Of a stretch of DNA of 38,673 bases, positions 1 through 8,758 are shown piece by piece. The translations under genes and the position numbers were made by a program. How positions within the stretch are numbered: the first letter of the stretch is position 1; each line of letters starts with the position of its first letter. This DNA is from Nitrospira sp. (GTDB taxonomy: Bacteria > Nitrospirota > Nitrospiria > Nitrospirales > Nitrospiraceae). The notes beneath the pieces are model-generated. The model searched no databases. It saw only the letters and a program-made list of their open reading frames with translations, and was not told the DNA's origin. The stretch lies in contig JAMXAU010000007.1 in NCBI GenBank assembly GCA_024281365.1, forward strand, positions 1 to 38,673, in the 5' to 3' direction.

Positions 1-298
1 CTTCGGACAGGTAAATAGGCATCGCGTCTCCACGCGAGACCACCTTTCCATGAGCCGTCGTGACTAAGTCGATCCTCACCAGCGTGGTGCATATCGCTCC
101 AGTCGTGAATGCGATCAGAATCGTCCACAACAGCGCTCGGCCGATCGGAGAGGGAGGCGTCTCCTGAATGTCCAAGGCCTCTGGAAGAAACTCTACGGCA
201 GGTCCCTCTGGAACAGCCCGGTTGGGAGGCTGACCTGATTCAGCCTGCCAAGCCGCTTTCCAGACGATCCACTGTCTTCCTAATGGACCGAAGACCAT
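1..298 (-). CDS. HlyD-type periplasmic adaptor of a type I secretion system (partial, N-terminus only)
   Basis: This is the first 99 codons of a gene that runs off the left edge of the window. It starts at ATG 298, seven bases after the stop of the ABC exporter gene, so the two form an operon. The visible protein has a cytoplasmic stretch with the conserved LPEALDIQETPPSPIGRALL block that precedes the single membrane helix in HlyD-family adaptors, then a helix at about residues 54-74, then a polar region (RIDLVTTAHGKVV) matching the start of the periplasmic part. HlyD proteins bridge the inner-membrane ABC exporter to a TolC-type outer-membrane channel. The family call rests on this block and on the gene order. 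The lipoyl and hairpin domains lie outside the window. Confidence 0.85.
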   Translation of the reverse strand, partial: MVFGPLGRQWIVWKAAWQAESGQPPNRAVPEGPAVEFLPEALDIQETPPSPIGRALLWTILIAFTTGAICTTLVRIDLVTTAHGKVVSRGDAMPIYLSE

Positions 299-305
299 GA
301 CTGCC

Positions 306-2489
306 TCATGATTGACTCCCAACCTGAAACACAGCGGGTCGTGAAGAGGCACCCTCGCGCTCGAGCAGTTCTTCATAGACGCCCTGCTCACGCATCTCCC
401 CTTTGTCCATGATGTAGATACGATGGGCCTGACGGACCGCGCTCAACCGAGTGGCCATGATGAATACCGTACGACCCTGAGCGATCTGAGCCATATGCTG
501 TTGAAGCACCGTTTCAGCTGCGTCATCCAACGCGCTCATGGCTTCGTCGAATATCAGCATGCGAGGATTCGCGGCGATGGCACGAGCAATCGCAATCTGT
601 TGACGCTGCCCACTCGAAAGCGCACAACCTTGCTCGCCGATCTGCGTGTCATAGCCGTCCCTGAGCTCAACGATAAACTCGTGCGCTCCGGCTAACACTG
701 CGGCCTGAAGGATCTGCTCCATCGACAGACCGGGATCGGTCATTGCGATGTTGTCCCGAACCGAACCATTGAACAAAAAGTTCTCGTGTAACACGACACC
801 CAGCCGTCTTCGCAACCAGGCCGGGTCGACCTGCACCAGATCCACACCATCCACTAGAATTCGTCCCTGTTCAGGCCTATACAGACACTGGAGCAGTTTG
901 GCGATCGTGCTTTTGCCTGAGCCCGACCGTCCAACGATTCCAACTATCTGACCAGACTCCACCGAACAAGACAGCCTGCGGATGACTATCGGCCCATCCG
1001 TCCGATAGCGAAACGTGACGTCTTCGAACCGGACCTGCCCCTGGATTTGTGGAATCGTGATTCGATTGGGGTGATAGGAGGGTTCAGACTGCCGGTTCAG
1101 CATATCCCCTAGTCGTTGAACCGAAATGCCCGCGTGCTGAAACTCCTGCCAGAGATTGACCCATCTCAGCATGAGGCCTGTCACGTGTGCCGACAACAGC
1201 GTGAAGGCGATCAACTGCCCAATACTCAGCTGTCCTTCGATCACGCGAGAGGACCCGACCCAGAGGACCACCACCATGGTGACGTGGGACACCCCTGTCG
1301 CGACATGTCGAGCCATCGTGCTCAAGCTGGTGGCACGAACACTGGCCTGCACATAACCGGCCAGCTGGGCTTCCCATTTTCGCCAGAACGACGGCTCACC
1401 CGCCACAGCTTTCACTGTGTGGATGCCGCTGACGGCCTCCACCACACATGCCTGGTTGTCCGTTCCTCGATTGAACAGGTCGCGCAGACAGGCCCGTATC
1501 GACGGAGTCATGGCGAAGCACAACAGCGCGTAGATCGGAATCGAGAGCGTGACCACCAGCGTGAGCAGGGGGCTCAGCACCCACATGCCGGCTAGGAAGA
1601 TACCGGTAAAGGGAGCCTCCAGCAGTACGAACATGGAATGGCTCGTGACGAATTGACGCAGATACTCCCACTCGTGCACCAAGGCCACGGCATTGCCCAC
1701 GCGCCTGTTGTCAAAATAGGCGAGAGGGAGCGCCAGAAGATGGCGAAAGAGTTGGCCCCCAAGGGTGACCGTCATCCGATTAGTCGTATGTGCAAACAGA
1801 TAGGTCCGGAGCCAGCCGAGGATTCCTTCGAAGACAACCAGCGCGATCATGCCGCCAGCCAGCAGAGAGAGTGTCGTGAAGTTCTTGTGCACAAGTATTG
1901 TATCGATCACCATTTGCGTTAAGAACGGCGTGAGGAAGGCAACGAATTGGAGGAACGCCGATGCGATCAAGACCTCGCCGAACAACTTGCGATACTTGAC
2001 GATTCCTGGGATCACCCAGGTCAGATCAAACTTGAGATCTTGAAGACGAATCTGCGCCCGCTTCGTCACGAGCACCAGCTCTCCCGACCAGATCAGTTCG
2101 AACCGGTCACGTGAGAGGACGAGGGAATAGCCCTCTGTGGGATTCTGAACCAGCACCTTCTCATCTTCGACTTTTGCCACCACCAGATAGCCCCCATCCA
2201 CGAGCTTGGCCATGGCGGGAAGGGAAGCTGCTTGCAGCTTGTTCCAGTCACTGGTGACAAGACCGGCCTTCAATCCAAGATTCTTGGCAGCACGGAGCAG
2301 TTCGGTCTCGGAAAGCTTGTGCCCAGACTGGGCAAATTGATGCCGAATTTGCGAGCCATTGACAGGAAGATCATAATACTGCGCGATGATCAAGAGACAG
2401 AGCAACCCTGTATCGGACTCATCCGACTCAAGCAGCGATGGGATCGGATCCGATTGCTGAGAAGGAGTTGTCCCCGAAGCAGCTGACAT
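306..2489 (-). CDS. HlyB-type ABC exporter with degenerate C39 peptidase domain
   Basis: A 727-aa inner-membrane exporter for type I secretion. Residues 1-140 form a C39-like domain. The motif that normally carries the catalytic Cys reads DTGLLC (Thr27 in the Cys position), and the usual His is Tyr101, so it should bind substrate without cleaving it, like the C39-like domain of HlyB. Residues about 165-440 are the membrane domain. The ATPase domain is intact: Walker A GRSGSGKST (520-528), signature LSSGQ (624-628), Walker B MLIFDE (644-649). The partial HlyD gene follows directly. Such pairs usually export RTX-type proteins with a C-terminal signal; no substrate gene is visible here. The start ATG 2489 is the first in-frame ATG giving a complete domain. 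Confidence 0.92.
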   Translation of the reverse strand: MSAASGTTPSQQSDPIPSLLESDESDTGLLCLLIIAQYYDLPVNGSQIRHQFAQSGHKLSETELLRAAKNLGLKAGLVTSDWNKLQAASLPAMAKLVDGGYLVVAKVEDEKVLVQNPTEGYSLVLSRDRFELIWSGELVLVTKRAQIRLQDLKFDLTWVIPGIVKYRKLFGEVLIASAFLQFVAFLTPFLTQMVIDTILVHKNFTTLSLLAGGMIALVVFEGILGWLRTYLFAHTTNRMTVTLGGQLFRHLLALPLAYFDNRRVGNAVALVHEWEYLRQFVTSHSMFVLLEAPFTGIFLAGMWVLSPLLTLVVTLSIPIYALLCFAMTPSIRACLRDLFNRGTDNQACVVEAVSGIHTVKAVAGEPSFWRKWEAQLAGYVQASVRATSLSTMARHVATGVSHVTMVVVLWVGSSRVIEGQLSIGQLIAFTLLSAHVTGLMLRWVNLWQEFQHAGISVQRLGDMLNRQSEPSYHPNRITIPQIQGQVRFEDVTFRYRTDGPIVIRRLSCSVESGQIVGIVGRSGSGKSTIAKLLQCLYRPEQGRILVDGVDLVQVDPAWLRRRLGVVLHENFLFNGSVRDNIAMTDPGLSMEQILQAAVLAGAHEFIVELRDGYDTQIGEQGCALSSGQRQQIAIARAIAANPRMLIFDEAMSALDDAAETVLQQHMAQIAQGRTVFIMATRLSAVRQAHRIYIMDKGEMREQGVYEELLEREGASSRPAVFQVGSQS

Positions 2490-2639
2490 GCAGCCATCTT
2501 AGGGGACAGAGGGGCGATGGCCAAATATTTTCGAGGATTAGCACAGAGGTATGGCGCCTCCATCATCTTGCATTGACCGGTGATGCCGCACACTTCTCAT
2601 AGGCAGGCCTCGCCCACGGTCAAGGCAATCGACGTACGA

Positions 2640-2816
2640 TTATCCGAGATATCGCCCATATAGAAACGCCACAAACTGCTTGGCGCCCCGCATTCGGTTC
2701 TTGATGTTGTCATCACTCACGCCGGACTGTCGCAACTGCTGTTCAAACCTGACTAAGGCATCCCGCAGCTCTTTTCTCAACTCTCTCTCAATCACCTTGT
2801 CCAGCACACTTGGCAT
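2640..2816 (-). CDS. Small unknown protein, 58 aa
   Basis: A 58-codon frame starting at ATG 2816 and ending at TAA 2640, with a near-perfect ribosome binding site (GGAGGAAG) a few bases upstream, which is the main reason to call it. The protein is charged and predicted helical, with no signal peptide, no membrane helix and no double-glycine leader, so it is unlikely to be a peptide exported by the neighbouring transporter. The second half (residues about 24-55, with SGVSDDNIKNRMRGAKQFV) loosely resembles the helical core-binding domain of tyrosine recombinases, but there is no catalytic domain; I treat the function as unknown. It lies between the split unknown gene and the ABC exporter on the same strand, with about 150 bp to each. 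Confidence 0.6.
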   Translation of the reverse strand: MPSVLDKVIERELRKELRDALVRFEQQLRQSGVSDDNIKNRMRGAKQFVAFLYGRYLG

Positions 2817-2985
2817 GATCTTCCTCCTTCATCAATTATCCACACACTCATTTCACCACAGTGCTCCAGGAACGAATGCGGGACAGAACATCCGGATTCT
2901 ACAAGACTCGCCTCAGACAAGCCAGCGCTTCCGTGGAAGAGAACCAATCTATCCACCAACTCCGGAAACTCATTCTCTTAGGAAT

Positions 2986-4356
2986 TTACAACCGTCTGAG
3001 ATGGAACAGCGTGAGCCCTGTTTTGACCCTGGCCTTGGGCAAGATCGTTTTGTGCATAGCAAACGTGGGCAGTGCGTCCACGGATTCGCTCCAACAGACC
3101 TGCCAAGGCTCCGAGCTCAACACCGTCTGTACGCCGACGGGGCCAACTACAAATGCATCGCCTCCCCGTCTCAGCCCTTGACTTGCACGTGCGAGGGTTG
3201 TCGCCATGGTCGTCAGCGAATCAAATGTGTCATAGGAGAGCCAGAGATACAGGAGATCAAACGGACCATGACGAGCAATCGAGTCCTCCACCACATCGGC
3301 GGCGCCCATGCGTATTCGTGGCAACCAGTCCCATCGATTGATTTCAGCACACTGAGTCCAAAGCTGCTGTGCCTGGCGCTGAGCATAAGCCATGTGGCGA
3401 ACGCTCACCGTGTAGTCTCGTGGCCGGTCGAAGAGCACGCAGGTGGAAATGACTGCATCCCCGTTCACAATGAGCACTCGTTCCGCCGACGATCGTATCC
3501 GCCCGATCTCGCGATCCTGCTCCCCCAGATCGTCCAGATAATCGGCAACAAAGGGTTGTGCCGCGAGGTCGCTGATCTCCTCGGGTCCTTTCGGGTACAA
3601 CAGCACCGCACCGAATGCTTCAGAAGGATGAACGTTTGGAGGCTCCGGCACAAACACCCCCCGCCAGTCGACGGGACTCAGCGGTTTCTCAGACAATGGC
3701 GATGTTCGAACGTGAAGACCGGTCGGTAATGGGACGATCGTTTCCTGCTCACGATCCTTAAGAATCAGCTGCTGACCGTCGATCCGCAGGCTGCGATCAA
3801 GCGGAAGCACGCGACGACCGAGCGGATTGACGTATGCCAAACCTACCGTATCAGCCGCAAGGATCGCCTTCTGCGCGACCCCATCTTTCACCGTGATACA
3901 TATCCCCTGACGTTCATCAAAATAGCGTACCGGTGGATGATCGGCAGGCAGCCAGGTCACGACGTGCGATTTCGAGGGATTCATGAAGTCGACAAACGGA
4001 TCCCCGGTCCCTGCTGATTGAGGCCTGAAAAATGCGCTGAACAACCGAAAGGCCGCCTCTGATGGATAGGGCGGGATCCCGCGATAGCGTAACGGTCTTG
4101 GCGCCGAACGCCCTCGTTGCTGATCATCATACAGGGCACGAATGAGTTCCAACACCGCGGAGCCTGTCCCGGGTAACAGCGACTTGAACAGCTCGACGAC
4201 TGGGAGGAAATCAATTTCATCCCAGTGCATCGCACCCATGCAGGACATAAAGCGCGATCCGCAGACTGCGATCCAGGGGAACGACGCGACGGCCGGCTGG
4301 ATTGACGTATGCCAAGCCCCCCGTATCGGTAGTACATATCGCCTTTTGCACAACAC
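2986..4356 (-). CDS. C-terminal part of a split unknown protein (possible methyltransferase-like fold)
   Basis: A 456-codon frame if read from GTG 4356. Residues 1-34 are an out-of-frame reading of repeat copy 4256-4730, so real translation more likely begins at ATG 4248 (420 aa), 30 bases before the stop of the preceding ORF. From there it contains the 157-residue segment also present in that ORF (about 88% identical protein), then about 263 unique residues. The last 160 residues (RVLIVNGDAV, then GPFDLLYLWLS, then LRRGGDAFVVGP) have the strand-helix order of a class I methyltransferase, but the glycine-rich SAM loop is not evident, so this is a weak inference. No family was recognised. It looks like the distal half of a gene broken by the 475-bp repeat. 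Confidence 0.6.
   Translation of the reverse strand: MLCKRRYVLPIRGAWHTSIQPAVASFPWIAVCGSRFMSCMGAMHWDEIDFLPVVELFKSLLPGTGSAVLELIRALYDDQQRGRSAPRPLRYRGIPPYPSEAAFRLFSAFFRPQSAGTGDPFVDFMNPSKSHVVTWLPADHPPVRYFDERQGICITVKDGVAQKAILAADTVGLAYVNPLGRRVLPLDRSLRIDGQQLILKDREQETIVPLPTGLHVRTSPLSEKPLSPVDWRGVFVPEPPNVHPSEAFGAVLLYPKGPEEISDLAAQPFVADYLDDLGEQDREIGRIRSSAERVLIVNGDAVISTCVLFDRPRDYTVSVRHMAYAQRQAQQLWTQCAEINRWDWLPRIRMGAADVVEDSIARHGPFDLLYLWLSYDTFDSLTTMATTLARASQGLRRGGDAFVVGPVGVQTVLSSEPWQVCWSESVDALPTFAMHKTILPKARVKTGLTLFHLRRL
3781..4255. repeat. 475-bp head-to-tail repeat, copy A
   Basis: This unit and the adjoining unit 4256-4730 align end to end over 475 positions with no gap. By hand count they differ at about 72 positions. 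All differences lie in the first 397 bases; the last 78 bases (4178-4255 against 4653-4730) are identical. Because 475 is not a multiple of three, the repeat puts a one-base frame shift into the gene it lies in. Confidence 0.9.
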
Positions 4357-5245
4357 CCTCTTTCACGGTGATGCACACCTCCTGGCGTTCACCAAAATAG
4401 CGGACCGGGGGATGATCGGCAGGCAACCAAGTCACAAGATGCGATTTTGAAGGATTCATGAAATCAACAAACGGATCTGTGGTCCCTACTGAGTGGGGCG
4501 TGAAAAACACGCTGAACAACCGAAAGGCTGCCTCAGATGGATAGGGTGGGATCCCACGGTACCGTAACGGTCTGGGCGCCGAACACCCTCGCTGCTGATC
4601 ATCGTAGAGTCCACGAATAAGTTCCAACACTGCGGAACCCGTTCCAGGCAAGAGCGACTTGAACAGCTCGACGACTGGGAGGAAATCAATTTCATCCCAG
4701 TGCATCGCACCCATGCAGGACATAAAGCGCGCGGTTTCAAACCCTCCATCGTCTAACACATACAAGGCATCTTTTCGCTGGCGGATCGTCGCCAGCCCGG
4801 TGGGATCAATGGCAAAATCTTCATCCCGATAAAACCACCGTACCTCTTCGAGCGGCATCCGTAACGCCCTCGCTGCCATACCACGAAGATCCTCTGGAGT
4901 GGTTCGTTGCCAATTGGGCTTCGTGGCAAGATTCACCTTGGTTTCATTCACTAAGCCGGCAGGGGTTATTCCGACCCAACATCCCCAATCGAGTTGCACC
5001 CGTGCACGTGTCAGCGAAACTCCCCCGCTCGCATTCGATTCCCATTCGCATTCATGGAGAGGGTGGCCTGTGGGATCAGTGGCGAGAAACCGTCGGCCAT
5101 CAGGGCGATAAAAGACGAGGTGCCCAGTCGGCAACGTCTCTACGTATCCGCCCGCCTTGTGGAAAGATTCAGCGAGCGTACGGGTGGATTGAAAGCGAAG
5201 ATGGCCAGGGATGAACAGGGCACATGCAATGGGATCCGAGAACAT
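4217..5245 (-). CDS. N-terminal part of a split unknown protein
   Basis: A 342-aa frame starting at ATG 5245, immediately after the TGA of proA (TGAATG), which implies translational coupling. Residues 1-172 are unique; residues about 173-329 are the segment repeated in the downstream ORF. Right after the repeat the frame enters the second copy shifted by one base and stops after a dozen unrelated residues. Without the 475-bp repeat, this ORF would run straight into the downstream one and give a single protein of about 590 residues. I see no signal peptide, membrane helix or recognised domain. Reading frames inside both repeat copies are free of stops, so this part was under selection until recently or still is. 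Confidence 0.6.
   Translation of the reverse strand: MFSDPIACALFIPGHLRFQSTRTLAESFHKAGGYVETLPTGHLVFYRPDGRRFLATDPTGHPLHECEWESNASGGVSLTRARVQLDWGCWVGITPAGLVNETKVNLATKPNWQRTTPEDLRGMAARALRMPLEEVRWFYRDEDFAIDPTGLATIRQRKDALYVLDDGGFETARFMSCMGAMHWDEIDFLPVVELFKSLLPGTGSAVLELIRGLYDDQQRGCSAPRPLRYRGIPPYPSEAAFRLFSVFFTPHSVGTTDPFVDFMNPSKSHLVTWLPADHPPVRYFGERQEVCITVKEGVVQKAICTTDTGGLAYVNPAGRRVVPLDRSLRIALYVLHGCDALG
4256..4730. repeat. 475-bp head-to-tail repeat, copy B
   Basis: Partner of copy A, directly abutting it at 4255/4256. Both copies carry an open frame of the same family in the minus direction, encoding segments about 88% identical at protein level. Confidence 0.9.
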
Positions 5246-6556
5246 TCACTCGCGGAGTTGGCCGCTCCCCAGAACCATGAACTTTGAGCAGGTCAGCTCT
5301 TCTAACCCCATCGGGCCCCGTGCATGAATCCGTGATGTACTGATCCCGATCTCGGCTCCGAGGCCGAATTGGTATCCGTCATTGAGGCGCGTGGAGGCAT
5401 TCACCAGCACCGCACTGGCATCCACTTCCTTGAGAAATCGCATCGACCGACCATAATCCGACGTCACGATCGCTTCCGTATGTCGAGAACCATACTGCGC
5501 GATATGCTCCATGGCTTCATCCATGTTCTTGACGACCTTGACAGCTAAAACGAGATCCAGAAATTCTTTCCCGTAATCGTTCTCGCTAGCTGGTTTAGCC
5601 TCCGAGATCAACTGACAGGTCTTGGGACACCCTCGGATTTCGACATGGGCTGCCCGGAGGCCGGCCGCCAGCGTCGGCAAGAGCGTGCGCGCGATCGACT
5701 GGTGGACCAGCAGTGTTTCCATGGCGTTGCAGGTTGATGGGCGCTGCACCTTCGCATTGAGGCAAATCGCTTCAGCCATGGCAACATCAGCTGCAGCATC
5801 GACATAGATATGGCAGACACCGGCATCATGCTTGACCACGGGAATGGTTGAATGTTCGGCAATGAGTTTCATCAACGATTCGCCGCCACGGGGAATGATC
5901 AAGTCGATAGACTGATCCTGTTTGAGCAAGACCGGTACGATCTCACGATCGGCACGATCGACGAACGTAATCGCGCCCGGCGGAATACCTGCTTTTTGTG
6001 ACGCGTCTGACAGAATGGCTGCAATGGCCGTATTGGAATGAATCGCTTCGCTGCCGCCTCTCAGGACACAGACATTGCCTGACTTGAGACAAAGTGCAGC
6101 CGAATCAGCTGTCACATTCGGGCGCGATTCATAAATAATTCCGATGACCCCGATCGGCACACGAACCCGTCCCACCTGCATCCCATTAGGTCTTGTCCAC
6201 ATGGTGGACATCATCCCCACAGGATCTGGCAACTGCGCCACCTCGCGAATCCCCGCCGCCATCTCCTTGATCCGCTTGTCGGTCAACCGTAAGCGATCCG
6301 CCATGGCCTTCTTGTCCTTGGTAGTCCCAAAGGCCTCAAGATCTCCCTCATTTGCCGTGATCAATTCGTCCGATTTCGCTTCCAACGCATCTGCCATGGC
6401 CAAAAGTGCCCGGTTCTTGGTCGACGTTGGTAGCGCGGCAAGCCGTCTGGCTGCCCGTTTCGCCTTCGAAACCAAGTCGATGACATACTCCACTGTAGGC
6501 AATGGCTTCGACTGTCCACTATCTGGTTCTGAAACGGCTTGACTCAGCGCTTCCAT
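5246..6556 (-). CDS. proA: Gamma-glutamyl phosphate reductase (glutamate-5-semialdehyde dehydrogenase)
   Basis: Reduces gamma-glutamyl phosphate to glutamate-5-semialdehyde with NADPH, the second step of proline synthesis, in the cytoplasm. The 436-aa length is normal for ProA. The active-site Cys lies in the motif AKVQRPSTCNAMETLLVH (Cys276 from ATG 6556), and conserved blocks GVIGIIYESRPNVT and VCVLRGGSEA are present. The frame also allows GTG 6565, but ATG 6556 is preceded by GGTGAG at the right distance. The neighbouring proB is not in the window. The unknown split gene starts on the base after its stop, so the two are cotranscribed; what links them is unclear. Confidence 0.96.
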   Translation of the reverse strand: MEALSQAVSEPDSGQSKPLPTVEYVIDLVSKAKRAARRLAALPTSTKNRALLAMADALEAKSDELITANEGDLEAFGTTKDKKAMADRLRLTDKRIKEMAAGIREVAQLPDPVGMMSTMWTRPNGMQVGRVRVPIGVIGIIYESRPNVTADSAALCLKSGNVCVLRGGSEAIHSNTAIAAILSDASQKAGIPPGAITFVDRADREIVPVLLKQDQSIDLIIPRGGESLMKLIAEHSTIPVVKHDAGVCHIYVDAAADVAMAEAICLNAKVQRPSTCNAMETLLVHQSIARTLLPTLAAGLRAAHVEIRGCPKTCQLISEAKPASENDYGKEFLDLVLAVKVVKNMDEAMEHIAQYGSRHTEAIVTSDYGRSMRFLKEVDASAVLVNASTRLNDGYQFGLGAEIGISTSRIHARGPMGLEELTCSKFMVLGSGQLRE

Positions 6557-6805
6557 AGTTCTCACCGATAATTGGCAATTGGGAAGGATGACGAGAATAC
6601 CGCGTGGGCAAGAAAGAGGTCAAGCGTTCGACAACCGTGCGATGCCTGAGAAGACCTTCAGCCCGTTGATGTCTGCCAGCTTAACGGAATGCTAAAACTG
6701 GACGCTGGCATCGTTCATTAGCGAGATAGGAATAACAGGATGCGGGCACGGAGCCTTATCAGACGGCCTCAATATCCCGCAAGCTCATCTTCATGAGCCT
6801 TTGAT

Positions 6806-7579
6806 TCACGCTATCGAGGCAGAATGCGATTCCAAAGAGGTTTTCAGCAACCCATCTAACGTCTTTTGAAAGTATTGGATGGTTTTCACGAGCGCATCCT
6901 CGAGCTCGACCCGAGGCTCCCATTTTAGAAACATCTTTGCTCGAGTAATATCCGGCCGTCTCACTTTCGGATCATCAGTCGGCAAGGGATGGTGAGAAAT
7001 CTGACTCGACGAACGCGTCAGCTTTAGAATTTCCTTGGCGATCTCCAGTACCGTCAGTTCTCTCGGATTCCCGATATTGACCGGGTCATGAACACTGCCG
7101 ATATGATCGGCCTCCTGCGTGCCGAAGAACGATTTCCGGTCGGTTCGCTGCTCAAGCGTCTTGTCGGAATCCACAAGGAGCAGGGCAATGATGCCACGCA
7201 CAAGGTCATCGACATAACAAAAGCTTCTGGTTTGATTGCCATCGCCATACACCGTGAGCGGCTTCCCCTGGATCGCTTGTACGATGAAATTCGAGACCAC
7301 GCGGCCATCGTTCGGTCGCATCCTTGGTCCAAACGTATTAAAAATTCTGACAATCCTTGTATCAAGACCATGATAGCGATGATACGCCATGGTCATTGCC
7401 TCGGCAAAGCGCTTAGCTTCATCATAGACACCCCGTGGGCTAATGGGATTGACGTTCCCCCAGTAGGACTCGGGTTGCGGATTGACCAGAGGATCCCCAT
7501 AGACTTCCGATGTGCTTGCGATGAGAAACCGCGCCCCTTTTGCTTTCGCCAGCCCCAAGGCCTGAGAATGCTCAAACGC
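6806..7579 (-). pseudogene. UDP-glucuronate decarboxylase-like SDR, N-terminally truncated
   Basis: The readable frame matches the C-terminal two thirds of UDP-glucuronate decarboxylase / NAD-sugar epimerases: the STSEVYGDP strand, the catalytic-type YDEAKR, the [10 protein letters not shown] block, and [19 protein letters not shown]. What is missing is the first 80-90 residues with the GxxGxxG NAD-binding loop. Upstream the frame hits TGA at 7580-7582, and the only usable start is TTG 7558. The sequence FEHSQAL just before [10 protein letters not shown] does not resemble the family, so the break lies near 7560. A protein from TTG 7558 (250 aa) could not bind NAD normally. The T2SS operon begins 40 bp upstream, so a rearrangement probably removed the 5' end. 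Confidence 0.8.
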
Positions 7580-7618
7580 TCAGTATCGGGAAAGTCCTAA
7601 CGGTGTCTAAATGAGAGC

Positions 7619-8182
7619 CTAATTCACCACGGGAACCCGTCCCGGTCCCGCACCGGACGGTATAGTTGCCCCAAGCATCCCTCCCTGAGATGGGTTGGGA
7701 TGTTGAAACACCCAATCATAGTGCGTGGGTTTGCCCTGGAAATGACGAACCACCAGTGGAAAGTTGTTCTGCTTGATAGGTCTGAGCTTACTCTTGCTTC
7801 GGACCCCCATGATCCCTCCCGTCGGGGCTCGTACAAATTCCCATTCGCCATGTCCCACTGGATCAAGATACACCTTCCTGAGAAACGGTTTGGGGGCCCG
7901 TGTCAGCTCAGCGAGCGTTTGTGGATAGACTTCTCCTGGAGTGCCCCGTCCTGCCTTTGCCGTTGTCGAGTACAGTGCTAACGCCGCTTGAATCTCCATG
8001 CCTTTGGCCAGCAAATCCATCTCGAGTTCTCGTTGGATCATCGTCTTCCACTGCTTCGCGGCGGCGGTCATCAAGAGCCCCATGAGGGTCACGGCCATCA
8101 TGACCATGAGATAGGAAAATCCTGTCTCCGTCCCTCTCGGCCATGCTGCAGAACGCCTCATCTTTATGTCACTCCTGACCAT
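7619..8182 (-). CDS. Minor pseudopilin of the type II secretion / pilus-like system
   Basis: A 187-aa protein with a prepilin signal: a charged leader ending in TETG, then FSYLMVMMAVTLMGLL as the hydrophobic N-terminal helix. The usual Glu at position 5 of the mature protein is absent (Met), as in other members of a minor-pseudopilin family whose C-terminal part carries a 'YPxTLxEL ... LRKVYLDP ... GGIMGV' pattern; that pattern is visible here (YPQTLAEL, FLRKVYLDP, GGIMGVRS). It is the last gene of the operon and overlaps the preceding gene by 14 bases. It would need a prepilin peptidase encoded elsewhere. Its exact role (initiation of the pseudopilus or tip) cannot be read from sequence. Confidence 0.75.
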   Translation of the reverse strand: MVRSDIKMRRSAAWPRGTETGFSYLMVMMAVTLMGLLMTAAAKQWKTMIQRELEMDLLAKGMEIQAALALYSTTAKAGRGTPGEVYPQTLAELTRAPKPFLRKVYLDPVGHGEWEFVRAPTGGIMGVRSKSKLRPIKQNNFPLVVRHFQGKPTHYDWVFQHPNPSQGGMLGATIPSGAGPGRVPVVN

Positions 8183-8756
8183 CCACCTCGTCTGACAATG
8201 CGACCGTTTGTTCTATCCGTGTACCAGCATCTCGCACCGTCACGCTCTCAGGGGTGATCTTTTTAAGCACCAGACGCTCGTCAATGCGATCACCGACCTT
8301 GAGCACCAAGACTTCGTCATCTTTTCGAAGTACCGCCACAGACTGACTGTTCCGTGGCCCCTCTCCCATGCGCAGAAACCCCAAATATCTGAACGGCCCC
8401 GACTCTGTGCCCCCCCCCTGATCCACGAGGGTCCCCGTTGCAGGTGTCTCTTCCGGATTGGGCACAACCACGTCAGCATTCACCGGGAGTGTCCCCTCGA
8501 CAGCCGTCATTGAGAAAATATTTCGAGGCACCATATACGTGGTGTCACGTTCCATCTCTGTGGCCTTGAGCAGACTCAGATTGACCTGCAACCCTCCCCC
8601 TCTTCCCTCCAACTGACGACCTCCCGTTGCGGGGCCTGTGACATTGGTCAAGGGGACACGAACTGGCGCTTCCAGCAAATTCCACTGCAAAACTGCCAAC
8701 GTGGCCCATACGAGGATCAGCGAACCTGCCATCATCACCTTCTTCGTTGCATCCAT
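8169..8756 (-). CDS. PilP/GspC-like inner-membrane linker
   Basis: A 195-aa protein with a short cytoplasmic start, one membrane helix at about residues 9-24, a Gly/Pro-rich linker, and a compact C-terminal domain (about residues 115-190) with the pattern RYLGFLRM ... VAVLRKDDEVLVLKVGDRI ... LVLKKITPESVTVRD. That pattern is typical of the homology region of GspC and of PilP, which contacts the secretin N0 domain. Position after PilM/N/O-like genes, two bases from the previous stop, supports the PilP role: linking the inner-membrane platform to the secretin. It is not a lipoprotein, unlike classical PilP. Confidence 0.7.
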   Translation of the reverse strand: MDATKKVMMAGSLILVWATLAVLQWNLLEAPVRVPLTNVTGPATGGRQLEGRGGGLQVNLSLLKATEMERDTTYMVPRNIFSMTAVEGTLPVNADVVVPNPEETPATGTLVDQGGGTESGPFRYLGFLRMGEGPRNSQSVAVLRKDDEVLVLKVGDRIDERLVLKKITPESVTVRDAGTRIEQTVALSDEVDGQE

Positions 8757-8758
8757 GG

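Noticed and set aside
2680-3729. Plus-strand open frame of 349 codons
   Set aside because: It lies antisense to the C-terminal split-gene ORF, has a composition of a shadow frame and no ribosome binding site.
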